Positions 10,326 through 18,907 are shown, counted from the stretch's first letter. The stretch: 64,000 bases of DNA from Allobosea robiniae (GCF_900102525.1 NZ_FNBZ01000005.1:186001-250000), one strand, 5' to 3'. The notes: generated by a model from the letters alone, not told the origin. Numbers and translations: made by a program.

Positions 10326-10631
10326 TTACCAGCCAGGATGACGGCGATAATAGCCCGGACGCGGCCCGTATCCCGGGCGCGGACCATAGCCATAGCCCCG
10401 GTTATAGCCATGACGGGGGCCATAGCCGTAGCCGCCGCGACCATAGCGCTGTTGCCGCTGGGTTTCGCGCATGATCATGTGCCGCCGCTCGGCAGCGGCC
10501 GACCAGGTGTATTCTGCGTCCTGCTTGTCCAATCGCTGCGCCATCGACGCGGGCAGCTGTTCCGAAGCCATCGCCGGAGCGGCCAGCGAAACGCCAAGGC
10601 CCAGGGCAGCAAGTACGAGGAATTTGCGCAT
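10326..10631 (-). CDS. Small secreted Gly/Tyr/Arg-rich protein
   Basis: A protein of 101 residues with a clear Sec signal peptide (MRKFLVLAALGLGVSLAAPAMA, cleavage at about residue 22). A short charged helix (residues 25-60) is followed by a low-complexity tail built from GYGYGPR/PGYGPR repeats ending in RRHPGW. Such tails occur in many rhizobial secreted proteins of unknown role. No enzyme motif is present. It is a single-gene unit with its own terminator and a palindrome upstream. The start has a purine-rich AAGGAGAA just before it. Confidence 0.72.
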   Translation of the reverse strand: MRKFLVLAALGLGVSLAAPAMASEQLPASMAQRLDKQDAEYTWSAAAERRHMIMRETQRQQRYGRGGYGYGPRHGYNRGYGYGPRPGYGPRPGYYRRHPGW

Positions 10632-10677
10632 ATGTTTTCTCCTTGATCCGATCGCATTAAACGCGCCAACGCCTCAA

Positions 10678-10691
10678 CGGTTCATGAACCG
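10678..10691. promoter_or_regulatory. Perfect 14-base palindrome upstream of the small secreted protein gene
   Basis: CGGTTCATGAACCG is a perfect dyad located about 47 bases before the start of the gene at 10631. The rest of the 340-bp gap between this gene and the binding protein at 10972 shows no convincing ORF. The role as an operator is inferred from position only. Confidence 0.35.
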
Positions 10692-10971
10692 CGTTGTTGG
10701 CTTACGTTCATCACGCACCGATCGCCGCCCGATTATCAGGCTCCGGCTTTCCGAAACGCCATTCGAAGGCCAAGTTTCGCAAGGGTGCGACACGGTTTCA
10801 ATGCCTGGGAATGGAAGGGCGGCGATGCGCTCAATGTGCATGGCGCGGCCGATACACAGGTCCGCAAAGCGCTTGCGCCCGCCAATTCGGCCATTCTAGG
10901 ATCGGTGCATTGGGATTGCAGCGACGTAACCTTAAGCGTCCTTTCCATCTCCTCGGCAGAGGGCTCACGGC

Positions 10972-12552
10972 ATGAAGCGTCGGACATTTCTGGGTGTCGC
11001 TGCGGGTGCTGCGGTCTCCGCGATTGCAAAGCCGGCTCTCGCGCAGCCGACGAAACTGCTGAAATTCATTCCGGAATCGGACGTCGCGATCGTCGACCCG
11101 GTCTGGACGACGGCGACCGTGACGCGCAATCACGGCTACCTCGTCTTCGATACGCTTTACGGCCAGAACGCCGCCTACGGTTTCGAGCCGCAGATGGTGG
11201 CCGGTCATACGGTCGAGGACGACGGCAAGCTCTGGCGGCTGACGCTGCGCGAGGGCTTGCGCTTCCATGACGGCGAACCGGTCCGCGCGCAGGACGTCGT
11301 GCCGAGCATTCGCCGTTTCTCGGCACGCGACGCCTTCGGCCGCGCCCTGATGGATGCGACCGACGAGCTCTCGGCCGAATCCGATCGCGTCGTGAAGTTC
11401 CGGCTCAAGCGGCCTTTCCCGCTGCTGCCGGCGGCGCTCGGCAAGACGGGGACCTCGATGCCCTGCATCATGCCCGAGCGCTTCGCCGTCACCGACCCCA
11501 ACAAGCAGGTCACCGAGATGATCGGCAGCGGGCCGTTCCGCTTCAGGGCCGATGAGCGCGTCCCGGGTGCGCTGACCGTCTATGAGCGGTTTGCCGATTA
11601 TGTTCCGCGCGCCGATGGCTCCGCCACCTTCACCGCGGGCCCGAAGCACGCGCATTTCGAGCGGATCGAATGGCACATCATCCCCGATCCGCAAACGGCC
11701 GCGAATGCGCTCAGCAACGGCGAGATCGACTGGTGGCAGAACCCGACGCCCGATCTTCAGGCTGCGCTGAAAGGCAAACCGGGCCTCAAGCTGGAGGGGC
11801 TTGACCCGGCCGGCGGCATCGGCTGCCTGCGCTTCAACGCACTGCACCCGCCCTTCGACAATCCGGCGATCCGGCGGGCGCTGCTCGGCGCCATCGACCA
11901 GAGCGAGTGCATGACGGCGGTTGCCGGGGATGAGCGCTCGCTCTGGAAGGATCATGTCGGCGTCTTCAGCCCGGACACGCCAATGGCGACGACGGCCGGG
12001 ACCGAGAGGCTGGTCGGCAAGCGCGATTTCGCCGCCGTCAAACGCGCCCTGGCGGAGGCCGGCTACAAGGGCGAGCGCGTCGTGCTGCTCGATCCGACCG
12101 ACTACCCCTCGACCCATGCGCTCGCGGCCGTGGCGGCCGATGCCCTGCAGAAATCCGGCATGAACGTCGAGCTGGTCTCGACCGACTGGGGCACGGTCGT
12201 CCAGCGCCGCGCCAGCCGGCAGCCGGTCGACAAGGGTGGCTGGAGCATCTTCCTCACCTATCTGAACGGCACGAATAATTTCGATCCCGCCAGCCAGCTC
12301 GGCATCCGCGGCAATGGCGACAAGGCCTGGTTCGGCTGGCCTACATCGCCGCGCCTCGAAGAGCTCAGGCTCGACTGGTTCGCGGCCAAGGATGTCGCGG
12401 CCCAGAAGGCGATCTGTGCCGAGATCCAGAAGCAATTCTTCATCGACGTGCCCTATATCCCGCTCGGCGCCTACTACGAAAAGACGGCCTATCGCGGGAT
12501 CACCGGCATGCGTATCGGTTTCGCCCAGTTCTACGACGTCAGGCCGCTGTGA
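10972..12552 (+). CDS. ABC transporter substrate-binding protein, family 5 (peptide/nickel type)
   Basis: Periplasmic binding protein of 526 residues, standard for the DppA/OppA family. The N-terminus MKRRTFLGVAAGAAVSAIAKPALAQ carries a twin-arginine leader (KRRTFLG) and cleavage after AQ. Family signatures are the strand LRFHDGEPVRAQDVVPSIRR near residues 95-115 and GSGPFRFR near 185. Permease and ATPase genes are absent here, so this is an orphan binding protein or its transporter is elsewhere. Its stop overlaps the start of the M81 peptidase gene (GTGA), so the two form one transcript. Confidence 0.88.
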   Translation: MKRRTFLGVAAGAAVSAIAKPALAQPTKLLKFIPESDVAIVDPVWTTATVTRNHGYLVFDTLYGQNAAYGFEPQMVAGHTVEDDGKLWRLTLREGLRFHDGEPVRAQDVVPSIRRFSARDAFGRALMDATDELSAESDRVVKFRLKRPFPLLPAALGKTGTSMPCIMPERFAVTDPNKQVTEMIGSGPFRFRADERVPGALTVYERFADYVPRADGSATFTAGPKHAHFERIEWHIIPDPQTAANALSNGEIDWWQNPTPDLQAALKGKPGLKLEGLDPAGGIGCLRFNALHPPFDNPAIRRALLGAIDQSECMTAVAGDERSLWKDHVGVFSPDTPMATTAGTERLVGKRDFAAVKRALAEAGYKGERVVLLDPTDYPSTHALAAVAADALQKSGMNVELVSTDWGTVVQRRASRQPVDKGGWSIFLTYLNGTNNFDPASQLGIRGNGDKAWFGWPTSPRLEELRLDWFAAKDVAAQKAICAEIQKQFFIDVPYIPLGAYYEKTAYRGITGMRIGFAQFYDVRPL

Positions 12553-14046
12553 CACATTCCAAGCTTCGGATCGCCGTTCTCCAGTTCGCTCATGAGACGG
12601 TGACGTTCCTTCCCAACGACACAACGCGGGAGGATTTCATCTATCCGGGATCCCCGGCTTCCGGCGAGGACCTGCTTGCCACCGATCCCAAAGGCTACAT
12701 GGGCGGCTTCGTGCAGGTTGCCCGCGAGTTCGAGGATGTCGAGCTGATCGGCATCACCTCGCCGCTCTGGCCGCGGACCGGAACGGGCTCGGGCTGGGTG
12801 ACCGAGGATGCCTACGAGCATTTCATGGGCATCATGATCGCGGAGCTGAAGGCGCAGCCGCAATTCGACGGCGTATATCTCGCGCTCCACGGTGCGTGGG
12901 GTGCCGAAGCCGGAAGCCGATATCGCCCGGCGCGTCCGCGAGGTGGTCGGCGACAAGGCCTTCATCACCGCGACCTTCGATCCGCACGGCAACGAGGACG
13001 AGGCCTTCCTTGCGCAGGCCGACATGGCGTTCTGCGTGAAATACTTCCCGCATTACGACATGCATCTGCAAGGCGAGCGCGCGGCACGCATGCTGGTCCG
13101 GGCGATCCGCGGCAGCTTCAAGCCGGTGCATCGGACCCTGCGCATCCCGATCATCGCGCCGACGGTGGTGATGTGGACCGGCGCCTCGCCCTGGTCCGAT
13201 CTCATCCAGCGTGCACTGATCTGGGAGGCGCGCGAGCCCGATGTCTTCGTCAACGTGTTCTTCGGCTTTCCCTGGTCCGACGTCCCCGATGCCGGCATGT
13301 CGCTGCAGGTGCTGACAAACAACGACCCCGACCTCGCCGAGCGCGTCATGCGCGACATGGCGGATTGGATCTGGCGCCGGCGCCAGGCGCTGCTGGATAC
13401 CGTCAAGATCTACAAGGCGAAGGAGGCTGTCGCTCTGGCCCGCGAGGCTGTCGCCGGCGGCAAGGGCCCCGTCGTGCTCGCCGACTACAGCGATCGCTCA
13501 GGCTACGCCACCTGGCTCCTTCAGGAGATCGTGGCGCAAAAGCTGGAGCGCACCCTGATCGCCACGATCGCCTCACCCGAGGCGGTTCGCTCCGTGATCG
13601 AGTCCGGCGCGAAGCCGGGCGACGCCTTCGATGCGGAGATCGGCGGCCTCTTCGACGAATCGGCCGGTGCGCCCGTCCGCATCTCCGGCACGCTACGATC
13701 CGTGGGCCCGGCAACGACTGCGCGCGGCCATGGCAAGGACTGGATCTGCGTCGAATTCGGCAAGGGCAATGTACTGGTGCTCAGCCCCTATCTCGTCCAG
13801 ATCGTCGAGCCTGCGGAACTCTGGCAGCTCGGGCTCGAACCCCGGGATTTCGATGTGATCGCGATCAAGTCGCGCGTCCATTTCCGCCGGGGCTTCGACG
13901 ATAGCGGCTTTGCGCCCACCATCCTCCTGGTCGAGCCGCCCGAGCCCTTCATGGGCACGGTGCATCTCGACGCACTCGCCTACAAGCATCTCACGCTGGC
14001 GGACTACTATCCCTATGGCAGCCCGAGCTTTGCAGCGGGAGGCTGA
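12549..14046 (+). pseudogene. M81 family metallopeptidase (MlrC-like), frameshifted
   Basis: The first about 115 codons from a GTG at 12549 read as the N-terminus of an MlrC-type protein (LRIAVLQFAHETVTF..., then FDGVYLALHGA). The rest continues in the +1 frame from about 12892 to 14046 (RGVPKPEADIARRVREVVGD, then TATFDPHGNEDEAF and PHYDMHLQGERAA). Neither frame alone gives the family length of about 490 residues. The junction lies in ALHGA-WG, where homologues read LHGAM and continue. Loss of 11 bases between two GGTGCG copies would explain it. A sequencing error is the alternative. Family members cleave linear microcystin; here a peptide or amidase role beside a peptide-binding protein is likely. 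Confidence 0.85.
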
Positions 14047-14059
14047 CGCGTCGGGCCGC

Positions 14060-14134
<75 letters not shown>

Positions 14135-14282
14135 ATATGCGGCGCCTTCTAGAACGCGGCGGCGCAGCGCGCAACCGCCAAGCGACCTCGCCCCGCGCCT
14201 TGCCGGAAGAATTCCTCCACAACCTGCAAAGAGCCTGTTGCACAGGAGCCGCGCGCTGGCTATAAGCCGGCCACCAGCGGAT

Positions 14283-14359
14283 CGGAGTGTGGCTCAGCCT
14301 GGTAGAGCACCTCGTTCGGGACGAGGGGGTCGCAGGTTCAAATCCTGCCACTCCGACCA
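14283..14359 (+). tRNA. tRNA-Pro (anticodon CGG)
   Basis: Acceptor CGGAGTG/CACTCCG, anticodon stem CCTCG/CGAGG with loop TTCGGGA giving anticodon CGG, T-loop GTTCAAAT, discriminator A and an encoded CCA. Divergent from tRNA-Gln and immediately followed by phage-like genes, so a probable integration site. Confidence 0.95.
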
Positions 14360-14437
14360 AAATTTCCCGAGATATTTCAAGCAGTTGAGACAATGGCCCT
14401 TCGGGGCCTTTTTCTTTTCCCGACAGAAATCCCAGTC

Positions 14438-14632
14438 ATGCCAATCCGACCTGATCCCCTCGCCTACCCTCCACGGGGCATGTCGCGGGAGGAAGCAGCC
14501 CGCTACATCAGCGTCGGCACATCCAAGTTCGACCAGCTCGTGGCAGATGGCGGAAAGCCGAAGCCGAAGCGGATCGACGGGCGGGTGATCTGGAACTGCT
14601 TCGCTCTCGATGCCGCCTTCGGCTGCAATTGA
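14438..14632 (+). CDS. AlpA/excisionase-like helix-turn-helix protein, C-terminally truncated
   Basis: 64 residues with the arrangement YPPRGMSREEAARYISVGTSKFDQLV then KPKRIDGRVIWN. This is the winged HTH of MerR/AlpA-type excisionases found beside tyrosine integrases in rhizobial islands. The family tail beyond ALDAAF is replaced by GCN and a stop, and the integrase that normally accompanies it is missing, so a deletion probably cut the element here. It starts 79 bases after tRNA-Pro. The ATG at 14438 fits the family N-terminus. Confidence 0.65.
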   Translation: MPIRPDPLAYPPRGMSREEAARYISVGTSKFDQLVADGGKPKPKRIDGRVIWNCFALDAAFGCN

Positions 14633-14671
14633 CGGAGTTCATCAACAGGCCGCATTGGCCGCGTTGAGACG

Positions 14672-14699
14672 AAAAGGCCCGGCCCCGCGCGAGCCGGGC
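14672..14699 (-). terminator. Rho-independent terminator (minus strand)
   Basis: Stem GCCCGGC/GCCGGGC (14693-14699 with 14677-14683) followed on the minus strand by CTTTTC. It implies a minus-strand transcript arriving from about 14.75-14.9 kb. Confidence 0.6.
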
Positions 14700-14755
14700 A
14701 GTGATCTGTAGCCACCCTGCGTGAAGCGAGAGCTCGGGCAAGATGCGGCGCCGCC

Positions 14756-14842
14756 CTAATCCAACGTCGGCGCGCGCTGGGCTAGGTCCAGGAATACGCA
14801 CAGTCCGGTAAGCCAGAAGATCGCGAGAATCATCATACCCAC
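14756..14842 (-). CDS. Possible 28-residue single-helix membrane peptide
   Basis: A short frame on the minus strand (GTG at 14842, or ATG at 14836/14833) encodes a hydrophobic segment MMILAIFWLTGLCVFL followed by DLAQRAPTLD. It is followed by the terminator at 14672-14699, which is the main reason to list it. The ribosome-binding site is weak and no family is recognised. Confidence 0.28.
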   Translation of the reverse strand: MGMMILAIFWLTGLCVFLDLAQRAPTLD

Positions 14843-14921
14843 CGGCGCATCGAATGACGTTAGGAAAGCATTAATCAGGCAATGACGCTAGGACCCCTTT
14901 GAGGATCTGGCGGCTCAAAAT

Positions 14922-15119
14922 TTGACCCGAGATGCCAAACAGCATGTCGGATGCCCCGAATTGAAGCGCCTAAGAACCAAACTGAGACCGAAGCTGGGCG
15001 CGCGAGCTGCCAGCAAGACCCTGCGAGTCTCGCTCATTCTGTTTGCGCTCGCGATGCAGGCGGTATGGGTTGCCATGCTCTGCATGGCAGCGTTCAAACT
15101 CTACACGTGGGTCACCTGA
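14922..15119 (+). CDS. Hypothetical small membrane protein
   Basis: 65 residues from a TTG start (later starts are possible). The first half is basic (LKRLRTKLRPKLGARAASK); the second half is one membrane helix (LILFALAMQAVWVAMLCMAA) ending KLYTWVT. It could be a phage or island accessory peptide; holin-like proteins usually have more helices. No convincing ribosome-binding site is seen, so the call is tentative. Confidence 0.33.
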   Translation: MTRDAKQHVGCPELKRLRTKLRPKLGARAASKTLRVSLILFALAMQAVWVAMLCMAAFKLYTWVT

Positions 15120-15208
15120 AACAAAAAATCCCGGCACCTAGACAAATATTGGCCTAAGGGAATTAAGAAGCAAAATCCTTGAAGGCAACAATGCGGGGAG
15201 GCAAATAA

Positions 15209-15505
15209 ATGCGAGGCGCTTTAGCTCTTGCACTCTTGTTCTTCAACTGCACCGCTCATGCGGGCGAACCTTGACGCCTAGCGGCAGACGCCGTCTACCG
15301 CAGTAAAGCGCCAATTCCGATGTCGACAGTAGACCGCCGCCTCGCATGTGGCGGCCTGGCGGAAGGCGCCCATTGCAGGTCCAACTGCCTTGGAAACGGG
15401 TGCTGGATATTCGTCTGCCTGAACGGCCAAATCGTACAGGATGGCGCAAAGCACTGCAGCTTCTTTATGGAACCTCTCTGCGCAAACTGGAGGCAATGCC
15501 CCTAG
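15209..15505 (+). pseudogene. Cysteine-rich secreted peptide gene interrupted by an in-frame TGA
   Basis: A strong ribosome-binding site (GGAGG, six to ten bases upstream) precedes an ATG encoding a perfect signal peptide, MRGALALALLFFNCTAHAGEP. A TGA at 15272-15274 stops it. The same frame then stays open for 76 more codons with eight cysteines (RLACGG, HCRSNC, NGCW, VCLNG, KHCSF, PLCANW, RQCP). Together they describe a disulfide-rich secreted mini-protein of 98 codons with codon 22 mutated to stop. The TGA may derive from TGC, TGG or CGA. No known family is recognised. Confidence 0.55.
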
Positions 15506-15521
15506 CGCAGTCGATGGAACG

Positions 15522-15551
15522 AAAAAACCCCGCCAGCGGGAGCTAACGGGG
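15522..15551 (-). terminator. Rho-independent terminator (minus strand)
   Basis: GC-rich hairpin (CCCCG...CGGGG, with an alternative inner CCCGC/GCGGG stem) followed on the minus strand by TTTTTT. It overlaps the stop codon of the minus-strand frame ending at 15543. Confidence 0.6.
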
Positions 15552-15761
15552 CCGAGTGAAGGTCCGAGGTGTCACACCACCGTAACGCTGCATAAGCGCG
15601 ATCGGTTCCGCAAAGACCGCCGTCTCCGCGTCGGCGTCGCCGCCTCCAGTAACCATCTCTCTGACGATTAGCTTTGCGCTTCCGATAGTGATTACGCTGA
15701 GAGGCGTGGCCTGGGCGACGAAGACACAGACTTCGACGCCGCGATCGAGACGGTGCCGCAA
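15543..15761 (-). CDS. Possible minus-strand island gene or gene fragment
   Basis: A frame of about 72 residues from a TTG, open without a stop back to about 15.84 kb but lacking an ATG. It contains VEVCVFVAQATPLSVITIGSA and LIVREMVTGGGDADAETAVF. The stop codon lies in the terminator stem, as is common in compact phage genomes, which supports it being a real 3' end. No family is recognised and the 5' end may be lost. Confidence 0.3.
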   Translation of the reverse strand: MRHRLDRGVEVCVFVAQATPLSVITIGSAKLIVREMVTGGGDADAETAVFAEPIALMQRYGGVTPRTFTRPR

Positions 15762-15819
15762 TGGCTGCTGAGCGCGATCAATCTCGCCGGAGCACTCATA
15801 ATCGCGCTGATATAGATGT

Positions 15820-15846
15820 AAAAGCCGCCCGCCGTTCAGGGCGGGT
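15820..15846 (-). terminator. Hairpin with T-tract, minus strand
   Basis: Stem CCCGCC/GGCGGG (loop about six bases) followed on the minus strand by CGGCTTTT. No intact gene feeds it, consistent with a remnant. The remaining sequence between 15505 and 15958 shows nothing else convincing. Confidence 0.4.
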
Positions 15847-15957
15847 CAGGGGCGGTGAGGCTTGGCTGCCCTATTTGGATGACGGGTGTTGCCGCGGCGC
15901 TATTTGCTGAAATTTAGAACTAGACTATTTCCTCCCAGATCAACGACTGGGGTGATT

Positions 15958-17178
15958 ATGATCACGCGCATTTGGGCGGCTGTGGCCGTAGTTCCGGTCG
16001 TTATTTCCGTGGCGTTTGGTGCTGCTTACCGCCTCACGCATAAGCCTGCAGAACAGCCCCCGCCGCAGGTTCAGAGCCAACCGGAACCACCCGAACTACC
16101 TTTGCCCGAGCTTGTCGCAAAGCTGATCGAGGGCGGTGACCCGACGTGCCCCGGCGTAGGCAGTCTCAAGTATGAAGCCTGCCTGCTATATCAAAGCGCA
16201 CTCGGTGTCTGGCGGAACGTCGGCTTTACGAGGTCGTGCAAGCCTACAGCCGCCGAAGTCGGCACGCCTCGACAGATCAGGCCCGAGGACGCGATCAATG
16301 CGCCAAAATCCTCGTGCTTTCGCTCTGTCTACGCCGTTTTGGTCGCGAACACGACACCAATCCTGTCGAGCACGGCTCTGCACGTATTCTACCTACGCGG
16401 GGCTCCCGGCTTTAAGCAGCCAGGAAGCGATGCGGAAATCTGCATACAGGTTAGACATGGCATATGCGGGAACCAGGCGGCTGTCGGACTAGCCTTCCTC
16501 GAACTGGCAACTATAGAAGCGAGGACAGTAAAATATTTTTATGAAGATAAAGGCGTAAGGCTGAGCCACATTAACGTTGAAGCGATGATCGACGGAAAAT
16601 GGCGTCTGATCGATACGACATACGGCGCTTATTGGACCGAAGACACTATCGGCAAGGCACCCTTCGCCCTAGCGGCAACTGACGACATAATAAATGACGA
16701 GAAAATTCGCAAAAACGTGTCATTTAATACGGCGCTGATGCCGTATAGTCTTTATGAAACGTTTTTGAACGTTGATCGCTTCAATTATCTTAGCAACAAA
16801 CCCGACATCGTCAGGGGCGAAGCTGGGACGGTCGGCATCGATCTGACCGGCAATAGCGGGGCGGAGAACTTCAACAACATCCCAAATTATGTTGGAGACA
16901 ACGTTGCGGGTCGCCCATTCACCGGCCTGGAGTACGATCTCGACCCGGAAGAAAAGACAAAGCCGATCGACCTGACCATCGAGGTGTCCGGCGCTTCTAT
17001 CACCGGCGATAAGCCTGCGTGGGTATGCGTCGATGCCCAGTGCCGAAAGTTCGACAAAGACGTGAAACTGGTCTCCTTCCGAACTCGCGCTCCCGATAGG
17101 CTCTATATCAAGACTGAAAACGACGTCGCCTTCGTTGTAATGAAGTCGATCACTTGGAAGGTCGAACAAGGCTCATGA
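15958..17178 (+). CDS. Transglutaminase-like cysteine protease/transferase domain protein, membrane-anchored or secreted
   Basis: 406 residues. An N-terminal hydrophobic segment (residues 5-24, IWAAVAVVPVVISVAFGAAY) and a proline-rich linker put the rest outside the cytoplasm. Residues about 150-240 carry the transglutaminase-like catalytic triad: C170 in RHGICGNQ, H204 in RLSHINVE and D219 in RLIDTTYG. The C-terminal third is unassigned and beta-rich. Such domains can be proteases, amidases or cross-linking enzymes. The ATG at 15958 is preferred because GGGGTGA precedes it. Codon use is more A/T-rich than in the backbone, consistent with transfer. The methyltransferase gene follows 280 bases later on the same strand. 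Confidence 0.78.
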   Translation: MITRIWAAVAVVPVVISVAFGAAYRLTHKPAEQPPPQVQSQPEPPELPLPELVAKLIEGGDPTCPGVGSLKYEACLLYQSALGVWRNVGFTRSCKPTAAEVGTPRQIRPEDAINAPKSSCFRSVYAVLVANTTPILSSTALHVFYLRGAPGFKQPGSDAEICIQVRHGICGNQAAVGLAFLELATIEARTVKYFYEDKGVRLSHINVEAMIDGKWRLIDTTYGAYWTEDTIGKAPFALAATDDIINDEKIRKNVSFNTALMPYSLYETFLNVDRFNYLSNKPDIVRGEAGTVGIDLTGNSGAENFNNIPNYVGDNVAGRPFTGLEYDLDPEEKTKPIDLTIEVSGASITGDKPAWVCVDAQCRKFDKDVKLVSFRTRAPDRLYIKTENDVAFVVMKSITWKVEQGS

Positions 17179-17458
17179 CAGCGCCGCTTTCGGGCGTTGA
17201 CGGAGGCTTTGGCCGACTCGTTTTGACAACTCACGAGCCTCATGTCCGCGACCGGCCGTCGAGCGCATCGCCAGTTCCTGAACGCCGCGAATTCAGATCG
17301 CTTTGTTCGCGGCGCCAAGCGTCGGCCCGCAGTCACCAACCGGCTCAACCAAAGCAGCAATTTTATCATCGAGCGAAAGGCGCTTTGGCCCTTGGGGCAT
17401 AGGCTTGATTTTTGGAAGAAGGCGAGCGCAGATGCGCCAGCCCCACAGAGAGTGTTAA

Positions 17459-18289
17459 ATGTCGAATTCCCAGACAGATGTCGATCAGGCCAATTCGTCA
17501 TTCTGGGACGATCTATGTGGATCGCATTTGGCGAGCGTGTTGGGCGTGACGGACAGCACGCCCAGTTCTCTGAAGAAATTCGATGACTGGTATATGGATT
17601 ACTATCCATATCTTCTCGGCCACATCCCCTTCGGATCGATGGCAGGAAAGGATGTCCTCGAAGTCGGGCTCGGCTACGGCACCGTTTCACAAAAGATCAT
17701 GTTGTCAGGAGCGCAATACTCGGGGCTGGACATTGCTGCCGGCCCTGTCGCGATGTGCAATGACCGCGCGAACCAGATTGGCCGAGAGCCTGGGGCAAGG
17801 CAGGGAAGCATTCTCCATGCCCCCTTCCGTGACGCAACTTTCGATTACGTGGTCGCGATTGGCTGCCTGCATCACACCGGCGACCTCCAAGGCGCAATCA
17901 ACGAGTGCCTCCGCGTTCTGCGCCCAGGCGGGAGGCTGATCTTCATGGTTTACTACGCCTACTCCCTGCGCCGATTTCAGCAGGCGCGATCCGAAACACT
18001 GCGGTATCTGAAGGCCGAGACGTTTGGTTATCGCGGCCCGGTGTTCGGCATGCGCGCAGCGGAACGCGCGTCCTACGATAAAAATTCCGCCGGGGACGCC
18101 GCCCCTCACACCGATTTCATCAGCCGCCGCTCCCTAGCCCATCTCTGCCGCGGCTTTACGAAGTTCTCTTCCCGCGTCGAGAACTGGGACGATGCGAGCC
18201 CGTTTAAAACGAGTAAGAGAGCCGATATGATCGGCAGTGTATGGCCCCGCTTTCTGGGCCTTGATCTATATGCAACCGCCACAAAGTAG
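17459..18289 (+). CDS. Class I SAM-dependent methyltransferase
   Basis: 276 residues with a Methyltransf_11-type core. Motif I DVLEVGLGYGTVS lies at about residues 64-76, the acidic loop GLDIAAG at 87-93, motif IV VVAIGCLHHTGD at 131-142 and LRVLRPGGRLIF at 152-163. The last 100 residues form a substrate-specific region without a recognised relative. In surface-polysaccharide and secondary-metabolite clusters such enzymes methylate sugars or lipids; the substrate here is unknown. It lies between the transglutaminase-like gene and a small hypothetical gene on the same strand. Confidence 0.82.
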   Translation: MSNSQTDVDQANSSFWDDLCGSHLASVLGVTDSTPSSLKKFDDWYMDYYPYLLGHIPFGSMAGKDVLEVGLGYGTVSQKIMLSGAQYSGLDIAAGPVAMCNDRANQIGREPGARQGSILHAPFRDATFDYVVAIGCLHHTGDLQGAINECLRVLRPGGRLIFMVYYAYSLRRFQQARSETLRYLKAETFGYRGPVFGMRAAERASYDKNSAGDAAPHTDFISRRSLAHLCRGFTKFSSRVENWDDASPFKTSKRADMIGSVWPRFLGLDLYATATK

Positions 18290-18293
18290 AACA

Positions 18294-18515
18294 ATGCCGA
18301 CCAAAGAAGAAAATCTTGCGGTTTGGGCAGATCGCGTAGCCGCCGATCTTCTGGATCACTTCGCCGTCACTTTCGTCAATTCGGAGAGCAATGCGGGCAT
18401 CGACCCAAAAGCAGCGCTCCAGTCAAAGATCAAATATCGGCTTGTTGCCACCGTTCAAGGACGGATAGACTTGGATCGCGCTGCCGCAGCAGGTGCGACC
18501 GAAGAACCAAACTAG
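18294..18515 (+). CDS. Hypothetical protein, small and acidic
   Basis: 73 residues starting at an ATG four bases after the methyltransferase stop, so probably co-translated. It begins MPTKEENLAVWADRVAADLL and ends AAAAGATEEPN. It looks soluble and mostly helical with no known motif. Its end overlaps the converging minus-strand virion remnant. Confidence 0.5.
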   Translation: MPTKEENLAVWADRVAADLLDHFAVTFVNSESNAGIDPKAALQSKIKYRLVATVQGRIDLDRAAAAGATEEPN

Positions 18516-18906
18516 GTCGCGCCCACCCCGTTGGTCGATACACGCCCGAATTGGCCCAGTTGCCCTGAACCGTCCCAGACGTGCAGCCATACACCGCCGT
18601 CCAAATGCACGAGTTTGCATTGTTTACGGCGGCCCCTGAGACTGCGCCGATCGCTGAAATCCGCATCTACATATCAGCGCCATTTGCCAGAGTTAGCCCG
18701 CTCGACGTGACGATGTCGAAAGGCACATACTGCGATGGGACGGTGCCTGTGCCATTGGCCACCGTCAGCGTTTCGCCGAGCGTCGCGGTGCCGGAGATGG
18801 CCGGCAGCACGGTATTTGCCGGCACGGCCGAAACACCGGAGAACTTCTCCTTGAAGCCCTCGAAATTGGCGTAGCTGCGCTTCTGCGCGGCCTTGGTGAT
18901 GGGCAT
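18430..18906 (-). pseudogene. Phage virion-type protein (Ig-like/fibre module) broken by an in-frame TAG
   Basis: Read on the minus strand, 79 codons from an ATG at 18906 give MPITKAAQKRSYANFEGFKE and an LPAISGTATLGETLTVANGT segment of the bacterial Ig-like type common in phage tail or head fibres. A TAG at 18667-18669 interrupts it, and the same frame resumes at once (MRISAIGAVSGAAVNNANSC, then TVQGNWANSGVYRPTGWA). Joining the halves by a CAG-to-TAG change restores a sensible protein. Beyond PTGWA the sequence is no longer convincing. Confidence 0.5.
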
Positions 18907-18907
18907 A

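Noticed and set aside
14135-14282. Short frames between the two tRNA genes
   Set aside because: They run into tRNA sequence, lack start signals and vary in frame; the space is best read as two divergent tRNA promoters.
15272-15274. TGA in the cysteine-rich peptide as a selenocysteine codon
   Set aside because: No SECIS-like hairpin is evident after the codon, and the position just behind a signal peptide does not match a known selenoprotein; a nonsense mutation is simpler.
17179-17458. Coding between the transglutaminase-like gene and the methyltransferase
   Set aside because: Only overlapping out-of-frame ORFs without start signals are present; the 280 bp may hold the methyltransferase promoter.
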